Positions 35,099-45,333 of a DNA stretch of 64,000 bases are shown here, one piece after another (the first letter of the stretch is position 1; each line of letters begins with the position of its first letter). The notes under the pieces were generated by a model. It searched no databases. It was not told the origin of the DNA and saw only the letters and a program-made list of their open reading frames with translations. The stretch comes from Prolixibacteraceae bacterium (lineage in GTDB: Bacteria; Bacteroidota; Bacteroidia; Bacteroidales; Prolixibacteraceae), in contig JAOARB010000031.1 of assembly GCA_025210775.1 (NCBI GenBank), positions 62,001 through 126,000 on the forward strand, read 5' to 3'. Both the position numbers and the translations under genes were made by a program.

Positions 35099-36964
35099 AT
35101 GAAATTTAAGTTTATCACAATTCTGTTATTATTTATTACGATAGAAGTATGTGGACAAAAGTTAACCCTAAAAAAAGCCTCTCCTTTTGTCGCAGTCAAA
35201 TGGGAAAATGAGCAGCCTATAGTACGATTTAACAAACAGTGGTTTAAGTTTGAGAAACTAGAACATATTACCAGTAAGGAACTTGTCGATTATTGTAAAA
35301 ACAATTATCCAGAAAAGTGGAAGAAACGTTTTTCTGAGGATCTTGTCGAAGTACTAAAAGGAATGAACTACACTCCCAATACTAACGTAAAGGTACAATT
35401 ATCCAAGGATGGTATTTCTAAAGAATATCAAGGAACATTTACATCAAAGAATAGGCAACTTTCACTCTACTTTAACCGAAAATTTAACCAACAAGAGAAC
35501 ACAGTTAAGAACAAAAAGAAAACAGTCACAAAAGAAGAAGCTATTGAAGATTTATATGAATTCGAAAAAATACTTGAAACCAGATCTTCCTATATACAAA
35601 TTTCAGATTTTAAATATAAAGAAGCAATTAAATCACTTCGTTCAGTAATTGACAAAGAAGATAAAGATGTAAATATCGACAAGCTAGCCAACACAATGGC
35701 AATGATTATGGCAGAGGTTGGAGATCGCCATTCTTCAGTTAGGAATAAATACTTTAAATACAAATCTCATCCAACATTTAATCTCAAACTACCTTTTGGA
35801 TTGACAAATCTTAATGGAAAACTCATTGCACTAAAAAGAGACACAATAAAAGAACATTACAATTACTTATCAAGGAAATACCCATATATTAAAAGTATAA
35901 ATGGAATAGACGTAAATACATTAATAGATTCATATAACTATAAAAACAAATATGCACCCTTTGCTGCAAAGCAAACTAGAGCTGCAGAACAAATTGAAGA
36001 GTATGGAGCTATGTTATTTTATAAAAATATTTCCACTGATAAAGAAATAGATGTAATATTAACAAATAAAAGAGGAAAAAAAGAAACACATAAAACATTT
36101 GAACTAACCACGCAAAAAGAAAGATACTTTTCAAAAACAAGAATAAATAACTATAAAATTAGATACAACATTCTTAATAAGAAATTTGATCTGTCCACTA
36201 AAATTATTGATCACAATATTGGATATATTAATATTCCGAAAATGTTTGATTATTCAGATATTAAAGGGTATAAGAAATTCCTTAATACTAAGATTCAAGA
36301 ATATTCATCAACAAATGCCCTTATTATCGATATAAGAAATAATTCCGGAGGAACAAGAGACATTTTACAAACTATTGCAAGTTATATCGTAAAACCATCC
36401 CAATCACCATGGGTAGCCAATGTTGCATTCTTAAGAACAGAAAAAGCTACTAACTCCGAAATAAGATCTATGAATGGACGGTATTTATTTTCCTTTAATT
36501 CAAAACATTTATCCGAGAATGATAGGAAAGCAATAACCGAATTTAATAAAACATTCAAAATAGAATCAGACTTTGATAAATCTAAGTTTAGTGAACCGTA
36601 TTATATGGTACTACATAATGGTAAAATGACATATACTAAACCTGTATACATCTTGGTCAATGAAAGATGCTTCAGTGCAGCAACCGTATTTACTACATCG
36701 TTTAAAGGATTGCCAAATATAAAGATAGTAGGAGTAACGACAGATGGATCAAGTGGTAATTCGAAAAAAATATATCTAAAGAACTCTAATATTAGAGTTA
36801 AAGTATCTACCATGTTATCCATTCAACGAAATGGAAAAACATTAGATGGCAACGGAACAGAACCTGATATTTATATACCTGTAGAGGAAAAACAGATATT
36901 GACTGGTGAAGACATTCAGCTAAAAAAATTAGTAGCTAGGATCAATAAGAAAAACAATCGTTAA
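35099..36964 (+). CDS. S41-family secreted serine protease
   Basis: The 621-residue protein has a signal peptide (MKFKFITILLLFITIEVCG, then Q) and a C-terminal S41 peptidase domain (tail-specific protease clan). Seen: ALIIDIRNNSGGTRD (about residue 406), VNERCFSAATVFTTSFKG with the probable nucleophile Ser, and VGVTTDGSSGNSKKIYLKNS with TEPDIYIPV at the end. In place of a PDZ domain there is a middle region of unknown fold (residues 230-370). The N-terminal 120 residues are probably an accessory domain. The gene is divergent from the LytS/LytT pair and followed by a strong terminator. Probably periplasmic or surface-exposed. Confidence 0.88.
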   Translation: MKFKFITILLLFITIEVCGQKLTLKKASPFVAVKWENEQPIVRFNKQWFKFEKLEHITSKELVDYCKNNYPEKWKKRFSEDLVEVLKGMNYTPNTNVKVQLSKDGISKEYQGTFTSKNRQLSLYFNRKFNQQENTVKNKKKTVTKEEAIEDLYEFEKILETRSSYIQISDFKYKEAIKSLRSVIDKEDKDVNIDKLANTMAMIMAEVGDRHSSVRNKYFKYKSHPTFNLKLPFGLTNLNGKLIALKRDTIKEHYNYLSRKYPYIKSINGIDVNTLIDSYNYKNKYAPFAAKQTRAAEQIEEYGAMLFYKNISTDKEIDVILTNKRGKKETHKTFELTTQKERYFSKTRINNYKIRYNILNKKFDLSTKIIDHNIGYINIPKMFDYSDIKGYKKFLNTKIQEYSSTNALIIDIRNNSGGTRDILQTIASYIVKPSQSPWVANVAFLRTEKATNSEIRSMNGRYLFSFNSKHLSENDRKAITEFNKTFKIESDFDKSKFSEPYYMVLHNGKMTYTKPVYILVNERCFSAATVFTTSFKGLPNIKIVGVTTDGSSGNSKKIYLKNSNIRVKVSTMLSIQRNGKTLDGNGTEPDIYIPVEEKQILTGEDIQLKKLVARINKKNNR

Positions 36965-36991
36965 AACGAGTAATCACTTTGACAATTTCAT

Positions 36992-37035
36992 AAAAAGAGA
37001 GGGAATCTATTAAATAGATTCCCTCTCTTTTTTTA
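36992..37035 (+). terminator. Strong terminator after the S41 protease gene
   Basis: A 19-bp perfect stem (36992-37010 with 37014-37032, core GAGAGGGAATCTAT) has a 3-base loop and leads into a T-run. It begins 28 bases past the stop codon. Confidence 0.92.
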
Positions 37036-37813
37036 TCCCCTAATACCTAAAACCAAGAACACTAATGTTCTTTTAAATACCTCAGATTTATCTTTCGTGT
37101 TAATCTACAAGAGAGGTTAATATCTAGAATTACCTCATATCTGAGATATCATCTAATCAACTGTAGTGATTGAAAAAATGCACTAAAATTCCCACAAAAA
37201 ACAAAACACTTATTAACACAAACTACACACATTTAAACAAAACAACACAAAAGACCATTAAAGAATTTATTTTTCCATTCACAAATATTCAATATCAATA
37301 TTTCTCTCTAACAAACCTCATATATTAAAAACAGCTAAAATTAACACAACAACCCAAAACTACTGTTAATTTATGTATTATTACAAAAACACTAACCTCC
37401 TGCAAATAAACCATCTATAGAAATAATAAATTGTATTCTCCATATAACCAAAGAATATAAAATCTAGCACTTTTATAGACCAATCGACTAATCTTTGAAG
37501 AGAGTCGACAAAAACAATATAAATATAAGACTGATACCTAAATTGATCATTAAAACTTTCACTACACAAACCCAACACACTAGTTTATAACATAATAAAG
37601 CAATATATTTACAACCACTTATCATAATAAGCTTTTTTTAAAACAACAAGAACAATCATCCACTTATCACAAAGAACTATCATAGTACAATTAATAGATC
37701 GAACAAAAGAATATAATAAGTCTCTACAAACAACAGGTTATTTTATAATAATACAAACAAGAACGAATCACCCTTTACATCAAACAAGTATTAACCATTA
37801 TTTATTAAAATTT
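37033..37813. other. 780-bp A+T-rich region upstream of the giant surface-protein gene
   Basis: No gene is convincing on either strand. The region has very low G+C, with many A-runs and a CTCAGAT ... ATCTGAG inverted pair near 37081 and 37139. It probably contains the promoter and a long 5' leader of the 7.3-kb gene, though I find no strong TAnnTTTG box near the ATG. Confidence 0.5.
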
Positions 37814-40800
37814 ATGAAAAAATCATTACATTATTATCAACACAAGCATGCTCCATGGATGATAGGAGTGCTATTAACATTATGCTTATACTTATTACCA
37901 GAAATTGCTTTTTCTCAAAGTTACTCTAACAGTAATCCTGTAAGAGCAGAACAACTTGAAAAAGACAATGATTACTATATTAAATATAGAACAAGTCTAC
38001 CAAACCATTATTCTCATTGTGGAGGTATAAGTTGGGAAGAAAATCATCCAATGCAATATCGAAACGGGAGATGGAATGATATTGGAGGAGACGTAGATGG
38101 ATGGGGAACTAGGACCATTACGGTTGCAGCATTCCCATATGCGACACTATACTTAGGTGGAAAATATTGGACAGAATCACATCTTTTTAACTGTTATCAA
38201 TGGAGTGTTGGTGGCTCATGGATGACTACAGCAAAACTTAAGCAGCCATATAACTTTGGTATTTTATATGAAGAGGAACAGAAAAGAGTAATTCTTAGAT
38301 GGAAGAATGCAACCAATGTCCCTAACGATAAGTATAAGATCAAAATCAAAAGAACCAATTTAAACGACAATACGGTCAAAGAGATCCAAGTTGATGGAGG
38401 TACAACAAACTATACAGACACAAGGGATATTAAACCGGGCAAAGAATTTAAATATGAAATCTGGACCTATTTCCCTGGAGGATATAGCAGTACCTATTTC
38501 AACAATTGTCCATCAAGAAGTTCCACTAAGGTAGATAAAAATGTTACCCTAGATGGAATCATCAATAATTTTGAGATTGATACTAGAAGAAATTCAATCC
38601 AATTTAAATGGGGCGTAAGAAATACCGTTTACCATGATATCATTCGTTTAGAATATAAAGATGGAAGAGATTGGAGTTTGGTTGAAGAACTATCCGCAAC
38701 AACAGATCAATACACATGGACACCAAGTTTTGCACTAATCCCTGGAGATGTTTATGAGTTTAGAATCAGAGCAATGAAAGGGTTAGATGAAATACAGCAA
38801 TTAGGCGATGATGGGTACCTTTCACCAAACGGGGTATTAAGTGGTCATGTAAAAATTGCAGACAGTGAAAAGGGAGTACCTGAAGTTCCATTAAAATTAA
38901 TTTCTGCACCAGATAAGAAGGTAAACTATCAGTACTATAAGATTGATTCATATATCTCTTGGGATAAAATTAATACATTAGAAACTTCATACGTTCCAAC
39001 CAAGGAGGCAACTTGTGGTGGTTTTAACCTAGCTTTTTGCAATGACCAAACTTATTTAGCAGCATCTTATAACAGTTGGATCTACCTACCAACAGAAGGC
39101 GAATACACCTTCTATCTACGTGGAGATGACGTTGCAACACTATGGATTGATGATATTGAAAAACTAAGAGCTGAATATACTCAAGGAGAAGTTTCGCATT
39201 CAGAAACACTATCGAAAGGATTTCATAAAATAAAAGTGAATCTTATTCAAAATGTAGGAGACAAAATACTTGAACTAAAATACTCCGGCCCAGGTATTGA
39301 AAAACAAGAAATTCCGACAGACAATCTTTACAGCAAAAAAGGTATTGAGAAACTACTTCTTACAGATCAAGAGGGTTATTTCTATCTTGACGAAATCTAC
39401 TATGGAGAGGAGTCTGAATTCTACATAATCCCGACTAAAGAAGATGCAGATATTCGACCTGACACCATTACAAGAACATTGTCTCTATCCGATTACAAAC
39501 AAGATGACGTAAGATTTCAAGATCACTCATCTATTCCAGTATATGGTAAAGTACTAATTGGAGATTGTCCGATCAAAGATGCTTCTGTTGTTTTCAATGG
39601 AGAAGAACAAAGTACCAAAACCAAAGAAGATGGATCTTTTGAATATATCATTCAATCACCAGATCCTACCAAAGACAATACATTAGGCGTATCATATAAG
39701 AAGCACGAATTTGATCAAACGGTAACATTAGATCTAGCAACAGACACCAAGAATAAGACCAATCCTTTTGTATTCCATGACATACAAAAAGATACTCTTA
39801 TCCTATCTGTTTTCTCTGGATGTAACAAACCTATAGCGGATGAAGCAGATGTTGAGCTATTTAGAGTTAACGAATCAGGAGGAAACTGTTATAGTGAAAT
39901 AGTAACCTTAGATGCAACAGGTATTGACACCCTATATCTTCCTGCAGCAAAATACAAAGCCAAGGTTGTAGATCTTCGTATTACCAAAGAAGATGCTACC
40001 GATGAGATGAAACGCAAGTTTAAAGAGGTAAAACAGAATCTTATTGATGCGATGGGTGAAAAATCTATTGATTTAACCCAACGAGATACGATTAAAGTTA
40101 AAAACGTAGAAGTAATCAATGCTAAGACGGGAGAGACTAAAGTAACCAATAAAGTTACTGAAATTAGACTTGTAAAAGCACCATTTAGATTCCGTCAGGA
40201 CATTGAATTGACTCTTGAAGGGGACATTTGGAAGACACCTAAAGCCGTACATGATGTAACTGTAGATAACAAAACAATTTCTGAAGAGGTCTTCGTATTA
40301 GAGCAAGGTGAAAAATATAGCTCTAAAATAAAGCTAAATGAAAAGTACGACTACTACCCTATTTTAAAACACAAATGTGGAGTAGAGACAGCGACCTTGA
40401 TGATAACAGATAATGTTTCAGATAGAGCACAAAAAGAACGTACTATTGTTGATGGCACTTTAGAATATGAAATCAAGGCAGGGGATGCAAATATCAAAGG
40501 TCCATGGAATAAGCCTAGAGGATACCAGAAGAACATTAGTGTAACAGCAAGAGTTCCTGAATATAAGAAAGAGCTATTTACACAAAAATGGGCATTGGTA
40601 ACAGGGCATAAAATTCTTGAACCAACATTCATTACTGCAGAGTTACATTTGCCAGACTTTATTCTACATGATCCTCCAGGGGATAACAGTTATGCATACT
40701 TAGAGAAAGGGACAACCATCACTACAGGTATTGAATACAAGGGGGCCAATGCATTCGGTGTAGACTTTGGAACAAGCCTAGAGGCTCTTCTATTCAAAGG

Positions 40801-43800
40801 ATTTGGTCTTAAGTCCACGGCAGGTCTATACAACACAGTAAATTCACTCGAAGGAAGTGGAGAAGAAAAACAAGATCTATATACTACGGTTCTAAAACAA
40901 AAAGTAACGACATGTGACGACTTAACAGGAACCAATGAAGATGCAGATGTGGTATTTGGAACAGGTATGAACTTTGTCTATTCGAAGAGTAAACAACTAA
41001 GTTTTGACGGTACAAATCCACCTGCAATAGATGATTCATACACAGTCTCTCCTGGATTCAAGACACGTTATGTTTTAAGCATATACCATGTTAAGACGCA
41101 CATCATTCCGACAATTGACAATCTATTAAAAGAAATAGAGAATCAAAAACAAAGACAAGCAAATGGAGAAACACTTACAAAGAAAGAGCTCTATTTGATT
41201 CTTAACGAAGACATTCTTAACAATTCAAAAAATAATTGGAAGAAGATTATTGCTGATAATAAAAGAAATATCTTCTTAGGAGGAACCCCATTAAATGAGA
41301 AAGAGAGCAGTATTGCGAACTTGACACTTAATGGAGGAAATACTTTTGATTATGAATATAGCGTAGATACACTGAAAACAAGAAATGAAACAACCCACTG
41401 GGAAGTAAGTACCAAAACGGGTATCGACTTCTTGTTTAAAACAGAATTGGTTACATTTAAATTAAATGTAGGGTTAGCAACCAATCATACCAAAGACAAT
41501 ACAACAGTCCATTCAACAGTCACCAATGTAACACAAGGTTTCCACCTGGGAGATAGTAGTGCGGGTGATTTCTTTACGATGAATGTAACAAAAGACCCAA
41601 CCTATGGTACGTATATGTTCCAGACCGTTTCAGGCACCAGTAGTTGTCCTAACGAACCAGGAACACAAGCTAGGGATCGTGTAAAGATGACAGTGGTTTC
41701 AAATCCAGAACTTCGCAATCTTCCTCAAGGCAAGAGTGCAGTCTACAAAGTTCGTTTAGACAATGACAGCCAAAGTGAAGAAGGTCGTATATACTCTGTA
41801 AACACGCTTACAGGTCAAGAATCTGGAGCAACGGTAAAAGTCGGAGGCAAAAAGATATCTGGACTTGGAAGCAGCTTTCCTATTTTCCTTCCATACCAAG
41901 GAAGTAACGAAGTAACAGTAGAAGTGATCCCAGGACCTGGAACAAATTCACTACCAATTGAATTGGTTGCGATGCCTGGATGTATGACGGATATTTATAA
42001 AACAGAAGATTTGCGTAGCGGTATAGAAGCTGAATTGGAGAAAGTTCCAGCAGACGCATCTAAAATAACCCTATTTGCTTCATGGGAGTCAAACTGTGAT
42101 CCTATCTCGATTGAATCACCATCAGACAATTGGGTAGTAAACACATGCAACGACAATGAATTGCCATTGACACTAACAGGTTTCGATCCTAATTCAAGTG
42201 ATCTATCCTCTTTAGAAGTAGAATATCGTAAAGCTGGAGATCTTAAGTGGAAAAGATTCTCTTTTATTGGTGCTTCTCAAATTGGAGATTTCCCTAAAAA
42301 GCATTTGTCTCTAAGAGTAGATACCATGGATGCTGGTCGTTATTTTATTCGTGCCAATGCCTACTGTACTGATCTGAATGTAAAGAACTACTCTAATGTC
42401 ATTTCAGGTGTTATTGACCATAACCCATTTGTTTCTATTGATACAAACATCGAAGATGGATGGTTAAGAGAAGACAACTTGATTGTTGAATTTTCAAAAG
42501 ACCTTGCGAGCTCTAAAGTTCGTATTGAGCGTATCAATAAAGAAAAGACTGAAATCTACGAAAGACAATACGTAGATGCCACAGTACAAGGTCATAGAGC
42601 ATTTATTCATATCCCAGAAGCGGATCAATACGAAGGATTCACCTATAGGGTAACATTTGTAGCAGCAGATACTCGCGACATGGAAGGAGAACTTCTAACA
42701 CGTGATCAGAGTTATATCTTTGTACTAGATCGAGCTGCAGCCAACTGGCAAGAGAGAAATAAAGTAGCCATTATTGTCAAAGGAGAAACATCTGAGATAA
42801 ATGCCAAACTAAGAAACAGAGCAGCACATGATGTTCGTTTCAATATTGTATCTAATAGTCTAAGTAATTTTATTACACCTCAAGTATCTACAGGAACAGT
42901 ACCAGCAAATGGATACTTCCCGGTAATATTTGATGTAAACGAACTAGAGACATTACCAGTTGGTAGATTTAAAGGACAAGTCATTGTTCGTTTTGAAGAA
43001 GATGATAAAAGCTATCGTAAGAACTTAGAGATTGAATTGATTGTTAAGGCCAAGATTCCTGAAATCAAACAACCAGAAGCAAAACGACACCAGATGCATA
43101 TGGTGGCACAATTTACTCCATCAGTAAATGCAGATCTTCCAATATCTGAAGATGAACAAGATTTTATCGTAGCATATATTGATGGTGAAGTAGCAGGAGT
43201 TTCTAAGTTGTTCTTTGATAACACAACAAACAAATATAGAGCTTACTTAACAATTGAATCAGACAACAGTGAGAATAAAGTTGTTACATTCAAAATGTGG
43301 GATAACTCTAGAAATACAATGTATGTTGCGAAAGAAAAGACACCATACAGGGCAGATGCAATCGAAGGAACCAACAAAGTACCTTTCCTTCTTCATTCGC
43401 AAGAAGCCGAGCAGTTTATTGTACTAACACAAGGTTGGAATTTTGTTTCTTTCAATGTAAATCCTGCAAATAGAAACATCAATAATGTTTTGGCAACACT
43501 AACTCAAGACGAAAGTCAGATCAAACAACTGACAACTGGATTTAGTGCTTATAACCCATCTACAAAACAGTGGAGTGGTGCCATATCTGAAATAGACATT
43601 AACAAAGGATATAAGATCTATGTTCCACAAGATGACCTTCTAAAAGTTAGGGGTACACTGCTACAAGATGAATATTCTGTTTCCATTGATCAAGTAAGAG
43701 AGAATAAATACAACTGGGTTGCGGTACATAACAACGAAGCAATAGAGATCGATAAAGCGATAAATAAAGCGGAACTAAAAGGAGGAGAAGTCCTTCGTCA

Positions 43801-45085
43801 TAATGATCGTTTTGCAATCCTTGAATCGGACAAATCATCTTGGAGTGGGGACCTATCTCTTATCGAACCAGGTATGGGATATGAACTATACAATCCAACA
43901 AACATTGATGTTGTAGACCAAACGATTGCTTCTAAACTACGTTTTAATGCTGAAGCAAAATTCGTAGAAGAGAGTCCATCGGATCTAAAAGCACACATCG
44001 TAATTGGTGGAGATACAGGAGGACGTTATTATGCAAACCCTGATGGTAGTTTCCCTGGAGCTCTATATGACCATTCTTTTGTCATTCCAAAGGCAGGTAC
44101 AACAAAAATATCTATTGACCTAGATGAAGCAGGCATAACGCCAGATGAATTTATGAATAATCCTTTGATCTTCTTTGTACGTTCGGACAGCTATCTTCCA
44201 GCTCTAAAGGTTCAAAAGAAACCAGAGGTACGCTTTGAGAATTGTACGTTAGAAGTATTAGACAACAACAACCAAGTGGTCTTTACTTATGACTATAGTG
44301 CACTAATGACAGCTCACACGACAACTGAATATAGCCATAATTGGAGTAATCAGGATGGTTTCTTGAAATGGAAAAAGAGTATTGTCAATGCAACGTCTCA
44401 CAAGCTATTGGTAGCACAAAATTCAGAATATGTGATTCCAAATAGAAAAAGCAGACGTAGTCGCAAAAGCTCTTATGTAGAGAATGATGAGAAAGAGATC
44501 ATCTCTCGTAACACCATGACCGTAATTAGTAAAAGTTACTTAAATGGAGAAGAGCTAAACTCAGACGACTATACTATCGAAGCGAAGGTAGAAAACGAGG
44601 TTCTTGGAAGAAACTATCTCAACGTAGAAGACTCTTCGAGCAAAAGATACCAATTCTTAATGCTAAAAGAGAATGATGAAACGACAGATGGAATCACATT
44701 TGAACTTACGGATCATACTACTGGAAAGAAATATAAAGCGAAACAAACGTTAGACTATACCAATGACCAAAGAGTAGGATCTATCTCCTCTCCTTTGCAT
44801 TTAGAATTTGGTATGGATAAAGGAAGCATTGAAAATAATGTTCATGTATATCCAAACCCTATTTCTAAAGGGAATAAGTGCTATGTTCAAATAAAGAAAA
44901 CAAACGAACAAGCTTCATTATTCCAAGTAAAAGTTATTGATATAAACGGTCAACTTATACATCAGTCAGAAAGATCAAATCAACGTTTTGATATTGACAC
45001 ACAGAACTGGAGCATCGGTGTTTATTTCCTTTCTGTTTACCAAGGGAAAACAGTTATTGGCACATCAAAAATTATCATTAAATAA
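37814..45085 (+). CDS. Giant multidomain T9SS-secreted surface protein (2423 aa)
   Basis: The 2423-residue protein has a long signal peptide (residues 1-35, ending EIAFSQ). It ends in a type A Por-secretion sorting domain (about 2341-2423: NNVHVYPNPISKGN, then IDINGQLIHQ, GVYFLSVYQGKTVIGTSKI). Between them, by eye, are FN3-like segments (about 150-335), a PA14-like carbohydrate-binding domain (about 400-500: YLAASYNSWIYLPTEGEYTF, LRGDDVATLWID), and a carboxypeptidase-regulatory-like domain (about 570-650: VYGKVLIGDCPIKDASVVF). A long middle part has a GDSSAGDFFTMNV motif with TSSCPNEPGTQARDR. Later stretches (GWNFVSFNVNP, 1876) are common in T9SS cargo. The role is unknown: adhesin, carbohydrate binder, or inhibitor-like. 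No catalytic motif is visible. Confidence 0.9.
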   Translation: MKKSLHYYQHKHAPWMIGVLLTLCLYLLPEIAFSQSYSNSNPVRAEQLEKDNDYYIKYRTSLPNHYSHCGGISWEENHPMQYRNGRWNDIGGDVDGWGTRTITVAAFPYATLYLGGKYWTESHLFNCYQWSVGGSWMTTAKLKQPYNFGILYEEEQKRVILRWKNATNVPNDKYKIKIKRTNLNDNTVKEIQVDGGTTNYTDTRDIKPGKEFKYEIWTYFPGGYSSTYFNNCPSRSSTKVDKNVTLDGIINNFEIDTRRNSIQFKWGVRNTVYHDIIRLEYKDGRDWSLVEELSATTDQYTWTPSFALIPGDVYEFRIRAMKGLDEIQQLGDDGYLSPNGVLSGHVKIADSEKGVPEVPLKLISAPDKKVNYQYYKIDSYISWDKINTLETSYVPTKEATCGGFNLAFCNDQTYLAASYNSWIYLPTEGEYTFYLRGDDVATLWIDDIEKLRAEYTQGEVSHSETLSKGFHKIKVNLIQNVGDKILELKYSGPGIEKQEIPTDNLYSKKGIEKLLLTDQEGYFYLDEIYYGEESEFYIIPTKEDADIRPDTITRTLSLSDYKQDDVRFQDHSSIPVYGKVLIGDCPIKDASVVFNGEEQSTKTKEDGSFEYIIQSPDPTKDNTLGVSYKKHEFDQTVTLDLATDTKNKTNPFVFHDIQKDTLILSVFSGCNKPIADEADVELFRVNESGGNCYSEIVTLDATGIDTLYLPAAKYKAKVVDLRITKEDATDEMKRKFKEVKQNLIDAMGEKSIDLTQRDTIKVKNVEVINAKTGETKVTNKVTEIRLVKAPFRFRQDIELTLEGDIWKTPKAVHDVTVDNKTISEEVFVLEQGEKYSSKIKLNEKYDYYPILKHKCGVETATLMITDNVSDRAQKERTIVDGTLEYEIKAGDANIKGPWNKPRGYQKNISVTARVPEYKKELFTQKWALVTGHKILEPTFITAELHLPDFILHDPPGDNSYAYLEKGTTITTGIEYKGANAFGVDFGTSLEALLFKGFGLKSTAGLYNTVNSLEGSGEEKQDLYTTVLKQKVTTCDDLTGTNEDADVVFGTGMNFVYSKSKQLSFDGTNPPAIDDSYTVSPGFKTRYVLSIYHVKTHIIPTIDNLLKEIENQKQRQANGETLTKKELYLILNEDILNNSKNNWKKIIADNKRNIFLGGTPLNEKESSIANLTLNGGNTFDYEYSVDTLKTRNETTHWEVSTKTGIDFLFKTELVTFKLNVGLATNHTKDNTTVHSTVTNVTQGFHLGDSSAGDFFTMNVTKDPTYGTYMFQTVSGTSSCPNEPGTQARDRVKMTVVSNPELRNLPQGKSAVYKVRLDNDSQSEEGRIYSVNTLTGQESGATVKVGGKKISGLGSSFPIFLPYQGSNEVTVEVIPGPGTNSLPIELVAMPGCMTDIYKTEDLRSGIEAELEKVPADASKITLFASWESNCDPISIESPSDNWVVNTCNDNELPLTLTGFDPNSSDLSSLEVEYRKAGDLKWKRFSFIGASQIGDFPKKHLSLRVDTMDAGRYFIRANAYCTDLNVKNYSNVISGVIDHNPFVSIDTNIEDGWLREDNLIVEFSKDLASSKVRIERINKEKTEIYERQYVDATVQGHRAFIHIPEADQYEGFTYRVTFVAADTRDMEGELLTRDQSYIFVLDRAAANWQERNKVAIIVKGETSEINAKLRNRAAHDVRFNIVSNSLSNFITPQVSTGTVPANGYFPVIFDVNELETLPVGRFKGQVIVRFEEDDKSYRKNLEIELIVKAKIPEIKQPEAKRHQMHMVAQFTPSVNADLPISEDEQDFIVAYIDGEVAGVSKLFFDNTTNKYRAYLTIESDNSENKVVTFKMWDNSRNTMYVAKEKTPYRADAIEGTNKVPFLLHSQEAEQFIVLTQGWNFVSFNVNPANRNINNVLATLTQDESQIKQLTTGFSAYNPSTKQWSGAISEIDINKGYKIYVPQDDLLKVRGTLLQDEYSVSIDQVRENKYNWVAVHNNEAIEIDKAINKAELKGGEVLRHNDRFAILESDKSSWSGDLSLIEPGMGYELYNPTNIDVVDQTIASKLRFNAEAKFVEESPSDLKAHIVIGGDTGGRYYANPDGSFPGALYDHSFVIPKAGTTKISIDLDEAGITPDEFMNNPLIFFVRSDSYLPALKVQKKPEVRFENCTLEVLDNNNQVVFTYDYSALMTAHTTTEYSHNWSNQDGFLKWKKSIVNATSHKLLVAQNSEYVIPNRKSRRSRKSSYVENDEKEIISRNTMTVISKSYLNGEELNSDDYTIEAKVENEVLGRNYLNVEDSSSKRYQFLMLKENDETTDGITFELTDHTTGKKYKAKQTLDYTNDQRVGSISSPLHLEFGMDKGSIENNVHVYPNPISKGNKCYVQIKKTNEQASLFQVKVIDINGQLIHQSERSNQRFDIDTQNWSIGVYFLSVYQGKTVIGTSKIIIK

Positions 45086-45100
45086 ACTATCTTCCCATCT

Positions 45101-45132
45101 GAAGAGGCTATCTCTAAGGAGACCGTCTCTTC
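45101..45132 (+). terminator. Imperfect hairpin 1 after the giant gene
   Basis: GAAGAG (45101-45106) pairs with CTCTTC (45127-45132), and an inner TCTC/GAGA pairing closes the loop, with a mismatched bulge. No T-run follows, so termination is uncertain. Confidence 0.4.
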
Positions 45133-45165
45133 ACCTTTAGCTATTCAATATAGCATAAAAGAGAA

Positions 45166-45199
45166 AAGAGAGAACTGCCTAACAAGCATGTTCTCTCTT
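45166..45199 (+). terminator. Hairpin 2 after the giant gene
   Basis: AAGAGAGAAC (45166-45175) pairs perfectly with GTTCTCTCTT (45190-45199); a 14-base loop and a modest T-rich tail follow. Confidence 0.55.
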
Positions 45200-45280
45200 C
45201 TTATTTAACAACCGTACCAACAAACAATCTAATGTTCAATCGACGATTGACTCCCTCTTCTACGGTTATAAACAAACAGG

Positions 45281-45315
45281 AAGAGACCACCTCAATTGAA
45301 GTAGTCTCTTTTGTT
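45281..45315 (+). terminator. Hairpin 3 between the giant and S9 genes
   Basis: AAGAGACCAC (45281-45290) pairs with GTAGTCTCTT (45301-45310) with one mismatch, followed by a T-rich tail on the plus strand. It lies only 24 bases before the end of the convergent S9 gene. Confidence 0.55.
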
Positions 45316-45333
45316 ATCTAGTAAAAATAAAAA

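Noticed and set aside
40354..40935. Opposite-strand open frames within the giant gene
   Set aside because: They lie fully inside a well-supported coding sequence and show no family resemblance.
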